DNA of 64,000 nt from Phytoseiulus persimilis. Taxonomy: Eukaryota > Arthropoda > Arachnida > Mesostigmata > Phytoseiidae. The translations under genes and the position numbers were made by a program. The stretch lies in assembly GCA_037576195.1 (NCBI GenBank), contig CM075101.1, forward strand, positions 31,930,001 through 31,994,000, in the 5' to 3' direction. Positions 39,501 through 50,720 of this stretch are shown here, piece by piece (positions within the stretch are counted from its first letter, which is position 1; every line of letters begins with the position of its first letter). Below the pieces are notes generated by a model that worked only from the letters and a program-made list of their open reading frames with translations, was not told the origin of the DNA and did not search any database.

Positions 39501-42500
39501 GATGCGAGAAGACGCAGCATGTGGTTCCCGGCTGATGAATGGGAATCGATCGGAAGCCGAAATTCGAACCTCGACCGGGATCCAAGCCGCTTTGATCAAG
39601 AGAAAAATAGTCTCAGCCCCCTGGGGGAACTCAAAAGAGAAACTTATTGGCTGCTTTCCGGCTGCCCGTTAGACTGGTCAGTTTACTCGGGTCGTGAAAC
39701 TGACGTCGTCACCAGCACTGGCACCGCGTTCCGATGGCAATATATCCAAGATTAAATTTCCAACTCGGCGCGGCTCGTTTCAAGGAGGAGAAAATTCTCT
39801 GGCGTCCCCTCCGCATCCAGCGAGCTCACATCTTTCAGCCGGACGGACCCCGTGCTCGCCAACGCTTCACGGAGCGCCTTCCGGCTCCTGAGTTTTGATG
39901 CACGGCTCCTACGCCATGCACCAGCACCCGGATCCCGTGAGCGTCGGGATCCATGAGGGTTTCGAGCCCCTCGGCCTCATTGTTCGGGGATGGAGCTGCT
40001 CCGAGGAAATCGCCGATGGCTCCACCGGCTCGTTCCGATAGCCGCTGCTCCGTTCAGCTCGGGTGAGCAGTCTAATATGCAGCGAATAAACTGAGACGGT
40101 CGTAGGGCATAAATTTGATTCCCAATTAAAATTTCTGCCACGAACTTTTTTGCTGCTCCCGCGCTCGTCTGCCCGTTTGGAATGATTGCCTGCCAGCCCA
40201 GTGGACGTTCGTACGTAACGAGTCATCACGTACCGTGCGATCCTGTCTCGCTCTCTCAACGTCGTCCTCGTCGTGATCATCATGACTCGTCGTCACTCGC
40301 GGCCGTCGACAGGAAAAACCTCGGCGTCCCCACATTTATTCGCCGCTACACGGTTGCATGCCAAGATGAGAAAAAATGTCCTCCAGAATCTTGCCGCTTC
40401 CTTCTCCCCTCTCTCCCATTTTTCAATTTCCCGCTCGCCGCCGATTCACAGCAGTAAATGATTCACAAGTATTTCCCAGGCCTGCAATGCTTCGCGATCG
40501 CCGTGCGCCTCTGCGTACACGGCAGTCTCGTGCGCTGGGGTTGCCGGTGTAGGATGACAGAAACACCAACTCCAGAGGAGAAGAAAGCGAAAAAAAAACT
40601 ACAAGAAACAGAGTGAGATATAGGAATAGGGACACCGAGGGGGACTTCAGAACGACCTCTCTGCGGCCTTCCTCTCATATTGGTAGTCTAGACATGCGTC
40701 CTCCGTCGGACTGGCGAACAGCGAAGTTGGCCGGCTTCCTTCTTTCGAAGGTGTTCCCTCCTCTGCGGCTGTAAATTTAACACCAGGCCACGTCGAACAC
40801 ATTGGTGAGGTTGAAGACAATCAGTGTTCCTTAAACTTGGGAAAAACTTTCCCCAAGTCACACACACAGTCTCCAGATGGGCGCAACGGATTTGAACACT
40901 TCGTTTCCATCGGCTGGTTCGTTCGTCCGTCCGTCCGGTCAGCCTGCGGACTAGAAAGGTGATCTGCGCTGACGCGTCCAGCTATCACAACGAAATGAGA
41001 TGCGCGCTCACAGAGCGCCGACTCAGAAAGGGCACATAAGGGCAACGGCAGGCATGGGACCGACCGGGAGACATCGAACCGGAACGGGAGGACGTACGGG
41101 GAACAGCCGAATGACCAACGACTTTCGCGAAGAGTCTCGGCGGAGCAGCTGGGTATCTGATCTAATCGAGAAATAATAGCAATCTCAAAAAACCATCAGG
41201 CCAATCCTGCACACAGGCGCATTACAGCTAAGCCTCGGCCTGAATGGACGAACGGACGGACGCGCGGGAAGCGAACCGACCGGCGGACTCGGAGACCGTC
41301 CCTGTCGGGGGCCTATTCAGCGGTTCCGACGTAATACGCGATTTCGGCGTACTCGACGAGACTAACCGCCTGAGCAACAGAAGAAATCCTCGTTCGATGG
41401 CAGGACACCAGAGCGAACGTGCAAAACCATCAGAACAACATGGTTCGTCGCCGGGAGGGCCCCGGGCGCAGCCGCCGATCCAGACAAGGAATCGCCACAA
41501 TCTCCATGGGAGAGGCGGCTGTGCTTTCGGGGAGGCTCGGAACCTCGCGTCGGCGGCCCACGAATGGGTGGATGGATTGCTGGCTGCCTGGTCGAGCGGT
41601 GGACGGACGCACGAGGGACCCTACGGCCAGCAGCGGCGCCTCGTTAAAATCCGCTTGGGCGCGATCAGGCGATGGTGCGCGACGTGAAATGTCCCGGGAA
41701 CGAAAAAGAGCTTATTGGATTTTTCTGATTAAACTACGACGGACCCCGCCTCCCGGCAGTCAGTCAGCCACTCGACTCCCCGAATCCTCTCAGTTTTCTA
41801 GTCTCGCTGTCGTTGGCGGGGGTGGTGGTTTTGGCGGAGCGACTCGGCCTGCCGTCTCTTGGAAGACGTTCGGGCGACGACGACTACCGCCAAAGTCTTG
41901 AGCTGCATGGCTAAGCCGCGAGGCGGGTTTGACCCTCGAAACGCTGACTTCGCTCTTCGCGCACCTCGAAGCAGTCGGAGTTAGTTCCTTTCCTCGCTCT
42001 TTTGAACGTTGCCTTCCCGCCTCCCATCGTTCCAATGCCGATGTTCAAGTTCCTCCTCTGTTCATCTATTCGGGGTCGGCCGGACGGGCGGTCGGTCGGT
42101 CGGGCAAGGGTCTCGCGCGTCTGGAGAAAACTGCTGGCAGCCAACTGAAGTTTTTCTCAAAGTCGAAGATCGACAGTGGAATTAAATCAGCTCTGGAGCC
42201 GGTGCACGTCCCGGGGGAGCGTCGAGCGTGCAGGCATGTCACGGATAAGGAAACTCCTGCTCGATGAAGGCTCCGGAAGAGGACGCACCACCGGACAGAA
42301 TTGCGAACAACGGGGAGAGAACGAAGGCAAAAACTGGCAAGAGCCCGCTGCTGCATTCCAGAGTCACAACAAAAACAGATGTCCGGGCTTCGTAAAGCAA
42401 GACGAATTCCAACACGAATCTCACAGGGCCTTAGCTGGCTGCCCCCGCCTTCCTGCTTCGGATAAGATTATTTCATCCATTAGCCCGTGAACAACATCTG

Positions 42501-43114
42501 ATTATCATAGATATTAAATTCGAAACAAAAGAGGAAAACAACCCGCTGGAGAAACATCGATTCCACTGCGGAGCTCCTCTAAATGTATCCGACGGTGCAA
42601 TCCGACTGTTTTCAGAGAATCGAGAGGGCCGTGCGGGCCTGGATTCCATTAGATCGATTCGCGATGAGGTTGACGGGAGGGCGATTGCGTAAGATGGTGC
42701 AGGGCTTCCGTGATCTCGCCGGAAGAACTCTCTGGCGGTCTCAAGTTGGCTGCCAAAATAGCTCAGCCGATTCGAACTCGCAATCCAGGGCCTGCGAAAA
42801 GTCGCCTCGAGGAGGACGGCGACAAGTTTCGCTGAGGCTTCGCATGTTCGAACTTCGACGCCCGTGAGGTCGGGCGCAATTTGCAGTCATGGCTTCCGGA
42901 GGTACGATCACGCTCAACAGCCTGGGTCTCAACGCGCTGGATGGAAAACGGTCGACGATGGGGTCAAACTAATGCTCTCGAAGATTGCGGGTCGGACAAA
43001 AGCTGCTGACTGGGGACCGTTTCTGTCCCAATGAAAGAAATGTTCGGGCGCTCGGCATCGCGAGCCTCCTGACAAAAGGATAAATCTCATGTCAGCTATT
43101 TCCCACACGAACTC

Positions 43115-43116
43115 AC
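43115..43116 (-). other. Splice donor (GT) of the CPEB-like exon
   Basis: Reading the minus strand, TATCAG|GTGAGTTCG matches the metazoan donor consensus at every core position. It falls exactly on a codon boundary, just before the open frame would run to a stop six codons later. Confidence 0.8.
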
Positions 43117-44166
43117 CTGATAACTGATGATTTCGTGTTGTCCTTGATCTTGAAAGTCGGCGAATGAGTGAAATCCGGATTTGGTGAGAGGCAACGTGGT
43201 GCTCCGTCGGAACTTCGAGGGCGAGATCATGTTCGTCTTTGTTTGGCAGCCGACGATAGGGTGGCCTATCGCCTGTTGAGTGGGAGCTGCCTTGATTAAC
43301 GAGCCAACAGTCACCGAAGTACTCATCGAGTTCAGCAGACGCTTCTGTGGAGGCCACGCAAGCGCACTGTTCGAGGACCACGCGGTCGCTTGTTGTGGAT
43401 GAACGTGGCTTGCGGACCAGTCCGAGTAGGCGCCGAAGAGGTTCGACGAAGATGAGTTCACAAGTCGCGACTGAGAGCCGACGTTCCCAGCCATGGCTGG
43501 TGAGTTGTTGGCTCCGTTTGCGAGGGCTCCCAGCGAGGTAGTCACGGTGGAGGAGGCGTTCGAATGGGCACCCGTGATGGCTCGTCGCTGGAACATCACT
43601 TGCGGACTCATCCCGTTAACCTGATCGGATTGATTGCCGTTGCCGACGATGCCGCCGCCGCTGCTCACGCACACGCCGTTGCCGCCGCCGCCACAGCCGC
43701 CAACACTATTCCCACCACTAGCACTAGTGGTTCCAACACCACTGCCAACACCACTGTTAACACCACCACCTCCACAGTCTAGACTACACCAATAGTTCCC
43801 CCCGGCGGCTGGCGAACAGAGCTCGTCGTTGCCATCTTGATTATTTAACTTGCTCGAAACCCTATCGACGGACGTCAACGCTCCCGTGCTCGTGGTGGTA
43901 GCGATCGTTAGATCGTTGCTTTCTAGACAGCCGTTCTGAATTACGACAGGCGACGGTGTGTCTGAATCGGCGCCATCGCCTCCGTAGAAAACTCCACCTC
44001 CTTGGGATTCCCCGGACGCCCTGCCGTCGCCCGGTGTGCCTGAAGGAGTTCCTATCGAGTTCTGCGAGGAGCTCTGGCTCGTGGGCGAGGTTACCGGCTG
44101 CGGGAAGCTGGGGCTCAAGCTTCGCACCTCGCCTGCCGTCAGGCCTCCGTAGTCTCCCATAGGCAT
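43117..44166 (-). CDS. First coding exon of a CPEB2-4/Orb2-like translational regulator (partial)
   Basis: A 350-codon open exon starts at ATG 44166; ATG 44160 is the alternative start. It ends at CAG|GTGAGT with the donor at 43116-43115, in phase 0. An in-frame TGA at 44250-44248 blocks a longer start. The protein begins MPMGDYGG, then runs through Ser/Pro/Thr-rich sequence, a Gly/Ser/Asn-rich low-complexity stretch (about residues 130-185), SPQVMFQRRAITGAH (about residue 187), a Trp/Ser-rich part (YSDWS, AWSSNSALAWPP) and ISPSKFRRSTTLPLTKSG (about residue 315). The order MGDYG, SPQ/QRR, Trp/Ser-rich, then PxKFxRST resembles the disordered N-terminus of CPEB2-4/Orb2, cytoplasmic 3'UTR-binding proteins that control poly(A) tail length and translation. 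The diagnostic RRMs and ZZ domain would be on later exons and are not seen, so the assignment rests on short motifs. Another low-complexity RNA-binding or nuclear regulator is possible. No poly-Gln tract, the usual Orb2 prion-like element, is present. Confidence 0.5.
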
Positions 44167-44250
44167 TAGCCTTCGCCCCTTTTTCCGATTCGGGGCTCTG
44201 TCACTCGCACAGTCACTGTTCACTGTCGCTCGATTCGAGTCAAACACTCA
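44167..44250 (-). other. Probable 5' UTR of the CPEB-like gene
   Basis: Between the in-frame TGA (44250-44248) and the first ATG (44166) the frame is open but lacks an ATG. No convincing pyrimidine tract plus AG acceptor lies just upstream, so this is best read as 5' UTR of the same exon. The transcription start was not located. Confidence 0.4.
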
Positions 44251-47200
44251 CTGGGCTCGCTCCTTGAACTTCTGCTCCGGCGACCGGCGTCTTCCAGCTG
44301 CAGTTTGCTACGATCAATGATGGAAGCCTAGCTTTGCTCGCTCCGTTCCTCACTCGCTGGTTCGCCTTGTCGGCGAGTCGACCATCAAATCAATCGGCAG
44401 CTTCGTCAGTGGCTCGGCTCGCTGGTAAACTGGTTGGCTGATTGCTGGATCGTCGGCTGGATCGTCGGCTGGCTGGTCGGTAAGTCGCTCGGTCCGTCCG
44501 CCCGTCTGTGCTCCCTCCGGTCCAGCTGCTCTGTTCTTCTTGCTGCTTCCACTCCACGCACTCCACAGCGGATCCTGAGCACAACAACAGACCCGCTCCA
44601 AAACAAGCCTTCCTTCCTAGGACGCCCTTCGTGTCCACAGACCTCTCCCCTTGGGGGCTGCGCTCTCCTGCGTCCTTTTCAGTCGCCCCCACACTGCAGC
44701 TCTCCCCTCCAGAGCCATCGTTGCCTTGATTTCTCCCCGCCGCTCGCGCTCCTTACACATCGGATCTCCGGCAGCCACGCTGCCCCCAATCGACCACGGT
44801 GGCGCCGTCTGTGGGAGCCGAGAGGGAGCATGGGGCAACCGCGGGAGCCGATGTTCTAAGACTGTCTGCAAGCAAACCACGCTCCGACAGAACGGCGGGG
44901 TGTTCGGCCTCGCGGATTTATTCGAACACGCTAGCGAGCCCCGCAAGCCGCAGCTTTTCGGATCACGCGTCGAGAGCGTCCGACCGTTCGCCGTCACGAG
45001 CCGCCGGACACGCGGAACACTGCGCAAAGAGAGAGCGCGCTCGCCGCGAACTACATTCAACACCACTAAGGACAATGGTCAGCCGCTGTCTAAAAGCCCA
45101 CCGATCGGCAATTAACTCAATCAGAGCGAACAGGGTAAAGGGCATGCCAATCAGTGGAGGAGGCAACGCGATGGCCCACCACTCGCTCTTCACTAAGCTC
45201 GCCATCATCATTGACGATGATGTCAACTCGATGCCCGTCTTGTTAGTCCCTCTTATTGCATGTCCTCCGCATTTTGGTCCGACCTCCAATCTGGGTCTCC
45301 TCTCCCGGCCGTAATGAGAAGCGAACCGAGCCTAGTGAACACCACCAACGTTGAATGAAATTTCGGACCGACGCCAGATCTCAGCTGTGACGTCGAATGA
45401 CGAGTGAGCTCCTATCCACCGATATGTAATTATTTTCGCTCTCGTTTCAGGCTTCCGGTTTGGAGATCGATAGTGGAGGGGGCTCCGAACCCCCCCTCCC
45501 CAGGGAAGGGTGAATCGAAACCGGTGACGTGGTCGGAGTTGGAACGCTGGTCCCCCGCGTCCAAAAGTTTTGGGGCAGCGTCGCGTTCCCTCGCAACAGC
45601 TCGAAGCGAGGAGATCACACGCCAGCAGTTCGACTTGTTCCAAAGCTCATTCGACTCCCGTTCCGGAAAAGTAGTTCGCTTGGGCTGATCAAATATTTGC
45701 TCAGGGTGAGCTCGGTCTGACTGGCGCAACCTCGCTCCGACGCTTCGGGTTGGGTGTGCAGATCCTGTCGGCAGAGCCACCAGATCACAAAACTGTCGCG
45801 TGTGTCCGAAAACTGTGTCGGACCGCAGGTCATTCCGCATGCGGTTCTCGAACGACTGGACTCCCGAAACAGGAACCCCGCGGTGGTCACTAGACTTTCG
45901 GGATGATTCCGTTCGCCGCGACTCGCAGCTCGGTCGCCGATATCTGTAGCCAATGAAGAATGCGTTCCCTCGAGGGAATTGATTTCGCAACTCCCCTGAG
46001 AATCCTCTGTCTGCGACTCAGATGCAGACGCGCTCGCGAACTGCGAGTTCGCTCTTAGGGCTTCATTAAACGTTTCGCTACTATTGAACGTCACTTCGCT
46101 GATGATCCGTGTTCTGATTTTCCAAGAGCCGCGTAACTAAAGCACCATGTGTGCCGTACGCCATAATGTAACCTAATGAGCTGCGATTCGCGTATAGCAA
46201 ACTAAGCCGAAGGTGGAGGAAGCTGGGAGGAATTAATTAGAGAGCCAGCAAGCCAGTGCGACGGTCGACCAACCGCCCGCCCTACCGTCCGGTCAGCGGC
46301 CTCGCTTGCAGGCGCAAGCGACGAAGCCGGCGAGGGAAGCGGGCTGGATGCAGCGCACGCACGCGACCACACAGGAGTCCGTCGATGGGGGAGAAGGGAG
46401 CGTGGAAAAGGATCAAGTGAGGGGCTCGCGGGGGAGAGATCGACAGAACGAACTAGCAGTTCTCCGAACGACCCCTAGGTCTTCGAACAAGTTCCGATCG
46501 CTAGGCTCAATTCCTTGTACGCTCGACGGGAAATGGTCCGCGATCCCTCGCCTGCAGAGCCGATCGGTGCAGAGGATGGTCGGGCCGCAGCACGAGCATC
46601 TTCATCAGCGTAAGAATGATTTGTTGGTCACATTGCGGGCTAGCTCTCATCGAAGTTGTGCGGATGGCTGCTGCGAGGGAAAATGCAGAGGAAGTCGTTC
46701 CTCACGTGATCTCACGTCCTCCAAACTACTGCTCCACCCGAGACTTTTCACGAAACTCGGGAGAGATGCTGTTTTCAGAATCGGCAGTCACCGTAACCTA
46801 GCGCATGATTCCTCACCGATAACACTGGTAGTTCTCCGGCTTCGTCTCCGGGAACCTGTTTCAGAGGCATTTTGTTGCGAAAGTGATCCATGGGATTCTT
46901 CCCGAAAAAAGTGTATTTGGTACCGTCGGACTGAAGGAGAATAGAGGTTCTAGAAGCTCAATTTTATCGCTGCTGACCAACGACGACTCGGGCAGCTGAT
47001 GCGTTAGGCAGAATTCATTCGTCTCAAAGAGAAGACGGAGGAAGCTGGCTCTCTGGGCTGACGGGAAAAGCCCTCTCGTATGTCAAGACCGATCCGGAAA
47101 CGGTCCTGCTTAAACTGCCCGTTATTCGTGAATGTGGTTTAGAATCGAGGAGCAGCTGCGCCCTGGAGAGAATCCTCACAGAGCTCCCAAGCCAGGGTTC

Positions 47201-47490
47201 ATCAGCTGCATCTCCGGTCTAAACGCGAACGGCTCAAGATCGGCATCGGGTTCCCCGGGGCTGTGTCCAAAATCTTATCTTCCCATATTTGACATTGTGC
47301 CCCTTTGATAGCTCACGGCCCGATAGATGTTACTCCTTGGCCTTGGACGAGAGGAATGAAAACTTGAACCTCTGGCCTACCATTCAGAGCTAAGGCTCTG
47401 GCAGCTGTCATGATAGTTTAACTCGGTGACGGCTTCGACCACGTTCGGTTCGATCAGAGCTGGGAGGAAATTCGGGGCATATCCTTGAGT
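44251..47490. other. No gene recognised; upstream side of the CPEB-like gene
   Basis: No supported coding region. It should hold the promoter of the minus-strand gene, but no TATA box or initiator could be assigned. A 12-bp unit (GCTGGATCGTCG) is repeated in tandem at 44444-44467. The plus-strand frame at 46306-46944 and others have no recognised domains. No reverse transcriptase was found downstream (left) of the ORF1-like remnant that starts at 48295. Confidence 0.45.
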
Positions 47491-48295
47491 TCACCATCTC
47501 TGCTTCTCCAGCCGTCGACCAATCATTCGCGGACGTTGTTTAGGATACGCATTGACTTTCGGGCCTAAAACTGCTGTTGCTCTCGCTGTTCCTTCTGCGG
47601 GGGGTTGCTCTCGCTGTTCCTTCTGCGGGGGGTTGCCGGCGCTGCGTTCCTCGGAAATGCTGAATTTTCGCGACTGCTTGTTGCTTTTGCCGGCTGAGGA
47701 TGAGGCGACCAAAACTTTCTTGATTTTGTATGGTCCGCATAAGATGGGGTCAGCGCTAGCATCGGCCAGGTGAAGTGAGGATGTTTTGAGTCCCAACTGG
47801 GCTGCTCTCGGTGTCATGGATCGACTCGAGGCTGCGACCTGGGTCAAAAGGTGTGTGAAGATCGAATCGATCATCTCCATCTGCTCGGAAAACAGACGTA
47901 GCTGTAGGAGGGGGGACGCGGCCGTCGATTCGGTGGGGGCTATTGCGGTCAGCAACTGACACACAGTCCACCGGAGAGACCGAGTATCGGTATTTATTAT
48001 GCCCACGTACGTAAAAGTATATTGCTCCCACTCCAGTGACGAGTTTACTCCCCGAGTACGGCAAGTTCCTTTCTCACACTGCTGTGGGAGTCACTCGCTG
48101 TTGCAAGAAGGATTATCACGGAGGAGAGGTCTTCGTTGGGATTCAGTGTCATCAGCGTTTCGACATTCCAAATGGATGTCTCCATTGCAATCGTGTATGA
48201 TGGGGCTCGAGGGCTCTGGGAGCGTTCCACATTTCACGCATCTCGGTTCTGGTCCCGGCTCCCTGACCTTCCCAATCCTCCGCGTCCCTGCTCAA
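47491..48295 (-). pseudogene. PHD-finger ORF1-like retroelement remnant (degenerate)
   Basis: Read on the minus strand from about 48295, the frame gives RCVKCGTLPEP..., then HDCNGDIHLEC, then SCNSE-stop-LPQQC. This matches the spacing of a PHD-type zinc finger (C-x2-C, C, H-x2-C, W-x-C-x2-C region); the stop is TGA where a Trp codon (TGG) is expected. The frame then stays open for about 170 further residues (LFSEQMEMIDSIF..., then Ser/Lys/Glu-rich). PHD-like fingers next to a coiled-coil/basic tail are found in ORF1 proteins of some LINE-type elements and in other transposon proteins, so I infer a dead retroelement ORF1. No reverse transcriptase is nearby. A 28-bp tandem duplication near the 3' end shifts the frame. 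Host PHD proteins are the alternative. Confidence 0.4.
47576..47631. repeat. 28-bp tandem duplication, two perfect copies
   Basis: The unit beginning GTTGCTCTCGCTGTTCC and ending in five G is repeated exactly (47576-47603 and 47604-47631), with a diverged third start after it. The period is not a multiple of three, so the duplication changes the reading frame of the surrounding minus-strand ORF. This indicates slippage after the ORF lost constraint. Confidence 0.9.
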
Positions 48296-49253
48296 CTCAA
48301 TGTTAGCAAGGCTAAGCGGCCGTTTCATGGAAGATCTTTCCTGACCCTCCGCCCTCGCTGTCGATCGCACGTAGTCTACACCGGGTGAGGCTCGTTTTCC
48401 GACACTTCAAGTCGATTAAGAGGGGGGAGGGGGTATGCTCCGGGCATCAGCTCGCTAGGGTCATTAGAATGCCTATCACGTTAGGGTTTTTAAGCTCTTC
48501 GAGGTAGTTTTTTCGGGATTCCTCAAAGTGGGGGCAGAGTCCGGTTGTTGGATCTGAGTTTCCACCCTATTGACTAACCACCATGTAATTTTCGTCCCCA
48601 TTCCCAATCGACAGGCAACTTCCAGTTCTTTTCGTTTCTGCCTCCGATCAGAGATCGAGCCAACGAAGTTGACAAAACTCGCTGTCCTATCCATCGAGAT
48701 GTTCATCACGGATGAGTTCAATTTCGATGAGTCATTTGAAGATTCGCCGCTCCAGATACGATGCAGATAACCATCCAAGAATAGGTAATTCAGTTGCTCA
48801 TATAATTTTCTAATTGCTCACATTTGGTTCAGCTGGCGCGAGTTGTCTCCATTTCTCTGAAGATCTCCATTTCCGATGATCATATTTTATGTTTGGGAGT
48901 TTGGTCCATTCGATTCTTCACGGCCATGGAATCTCGCCCCAGAGAAGTTAGCGGCTATAGAGAAGAGATGAAGCTCTGTGAATCTCTTTGATTACAAAGA
49001 AAATTATTTCCATCTCAGGCGCAGGTACAAGGATGAGGGGGCACGAGTTCGGAGCTGTTATTCTCCTCCGCTCCAGCAGATATTCAATGCGAACGAAGAA
49101 CAAAATCGCGACCCAGAGAGCTGAGGGGGCGCGAAATCGGAATTCTAGTTTGTTCCATTAAGAAGGCTTCATGATGAAGTAAATGGCTGTAAAATGTTGG
49201 TCCATGCCACGCCGCCTTCGCGGAGAGTGATTTCGGTGGAATGCCTCTGCTTC
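48296..49253. other. No gene recognised; one unassigned minus-strand frame
   Basis: A 100-codon minus-strand frame (48778-48476, beginning MDGYLHRIWSGESSND) lies just upstream of the PHD-type remnant on the same strand. It could be part of the same dead element, but I recognise no domain in it. The rest is moderately AT-rich and featureless. Confidence 0.35.
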
Positions 49254-49466
49254 ATCATCCCATACAATGAAAGCGTGTTCAAGTACCTGCGTGTTGCCGC
49301 GCTAATTCTTCTCACCATCGCTGTTACAATACCCAGCTGTAAGAGGTCATTCAGCGAGTTAAAGTGGATCATGAATGATGATCACCATGGGTTGAGGAAG
49401 GCTGAGGCCTTTCGAGCATTGAGAGAGACTAAAAGGAGAAAAACAGGCTCCGGAGCTGCTATGTGA
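49254..49466 (+). pseudogene. hAT transposase C-terminal dimerisation-domain fragment
   Basis: The plus-strand frame contains YNESVFKYLRVAALILLT followed by IAVTIPSCKRSFSELKWI. The second stretch is the hallmark of the hAT C-terminal dimerisation domain (consensus like LRILLTIPVTVAS.ERSFSKLKLI). In intact hAT transposases the next residues lead into a motif such as LRSTMSQERL; here that part is lost after about 49370. No DUF4371 or zinc-finger part precedes it, so this is an isolated remnant. It lies in the same orientation as the larger hAT relic at 54.2-57.3 kb but is a separate, out-of-order piece. Confidence 0.7.
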
Positions 49467-50289
49467 AAAAAAGTTTCGCCGCAGTCAAGGCTCATTGTGC
49501 GCAACTCAGATCATCCTAGTATCGTAATTGAATTGACTGAAAATGACCATGTTCTCAACTCCAAGAATCTCTCCCGATCACTTACCAATTTTCCGTGCGG
49601 GTTTCGGGGCTGCGTACCCTTGCCGCTTTGCCCCGGGCGCGGCTTAAGCTAGATACTCAACTGCTTCCTGCAAAAAGACCTTCGGCACTGGCGAGCAATA
49701 TTATATTCCGCCATTCGAACGTATCTTGACCTTCTGTGCAGGCCGTGCGCGTTTGCCACCTTCTACTACCAGGAAGAGCGTTACCACATCTTTCCCAATC
49801 AGATTTCCGTGCAGCTCCGACATCTCCGATCCCATTCTTTCCTTGGAAACCGTGTTCGCCTGTCTGCAAACATCACTCTCGACCCCGCCACATAGTTCTC
49901 TCTACAGACGTTGCTCGCTACACTAGATCAGATCATTCAGCTGCTCCACGGACCTCGCGCTCCCTGGTCGAAACGAGATGCAAAGGTGATCGCTCATGGT
50001 TTCTTCTTCACACTTTCCGGCCTTGTTCCTACCTCGCCGTTTCTTCGCTGTTGAAGTAGAGGATCGGGATCGACTCCTGCCGCCATCTGCATGGCCTGTA
50101 CCTTTGTGTCACCGCTCCTAAGACTTTCGCAAGGTTCATACGAGGCGATGTGTTGCAGCTTGAGAGCACCGCTGCCTCCACACTGATTCAGACGAGACTC
50201 TTTCCTCTCTCGCGAGCCCTTATACTTCTCTTTATACCCTCCGAGACCCATTTCGCCACAACCCGGGCGAAATCAACCTCGCTTTGAGC
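49467..50289. other. No gene recognised
   Basis: Moderately AT-rich sequence with no domain I can name. It lies between two transposon remnants and is probably further decayed mobile-element DNA. Confidence 0.35.
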
Positions 50290-50720
50290 TCTTTTCACGC
50301 GCGCCTCGTCCTGTGTACCGATAACCTCACAGGAAGCATGAGGAGTCTCTTCTGCAGGTCGGCCCTCTTTCTGCGACAGCGGTCGTCCTGCAACGTTGAC
50401 TGCGCCATTCTCTGCCATTTCTTCGATTCTGCAGGTTGGCTCATAGAACCACAGACGTTGCACTTAAGACTGCCTGAGCGGTCCTCCGTAATGTGCCCAT
50501 CCCAGTGGGAGCAACCATCGATTTCTTTGCGATCTTCCTTGCAATCTTCGGCTAGGTGCCCTGAACACTGACGATGCGGAGGGCATCGCACCTCCTCCCA
50601 CGAGGAGTCTCTTCCACCTTGATCATACTGTCCCGCTTGAGCCGTCCCGAGTTTGAACTTGTGTTCGCGCTCTCGCTGCGGGACCGCTGCTTTCTTCAGC
50701 GCCACATCCGCCACCCAAAG
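50290..50720 (-). pseudogene. Gag/ORF1-like remnant with three decayed zinc knuckles
   Basis: The minus-strand frame contains CPPHRQCSGHLAEDC, then CSHWDGHITEDR, then CNVCGSMSQPAES within about 55 residues. Compared with the retroelement zinc knuckle (C-x2-C-x4-H-x4-C), the third keeps the exact spacing with His replaced by Gln. The second has Trp and Arg where Cys is expected, and the first is shortened. Three consecutive knuckles followed by a Trp/Lys-rich tail are typical of the nucleocapsid-like ORF1/gag of several non-LTR and LTR retroelements. The missing ligands mean the protein is dead. Neither reverse transcriptase nor LTRs are visible. A cellular CNBP-like protein is less likely because its spacing is strict. 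Confidence 0.4.

Larger units (their letters stand above)
33901..43116 (-). other. No exon recognised; probable start of the first intron of the CPEB-like gene
   Basis: The minus-strand exon that ends at 43117 has a consensus splice donor, so the DNA just to its left is intronic. I looked for the expected next parts of a CPEB protein (two RRMs and the ZZ-type Cys/His tail) on the minus strand down to position 1 and did not recognise them. The intron may be very long, or short exons may have escaped notice. A (CT)9 repeat lies at 36575-36592 and an 11-bp C run at 35165-35175. AT-rich islands near 40080-40150, 41155-41205 and 42470-42545 are candidate intronic enhancers, not demonstrated. Confidence 0.45.

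Noticed and set aside
44167-44247. Extending the CPEB-like protein upstream to 44247
   Set aside because: The codon at 44247 is GTG, directly after an in-frame TGA. The first ATG in the frame is at 44166, so the extra 27 residues are not supported as coding.
47340-47410. Minus-strand TTAGCTCTGAATGGTAG plus GGTTCAAG, resembling tRNA A and B boxes
   Set aside because: The two boxes are only a few bases apart, far less than in a tRNA or a tRNA-derived SINE head, and the B-box lacks its final CC.
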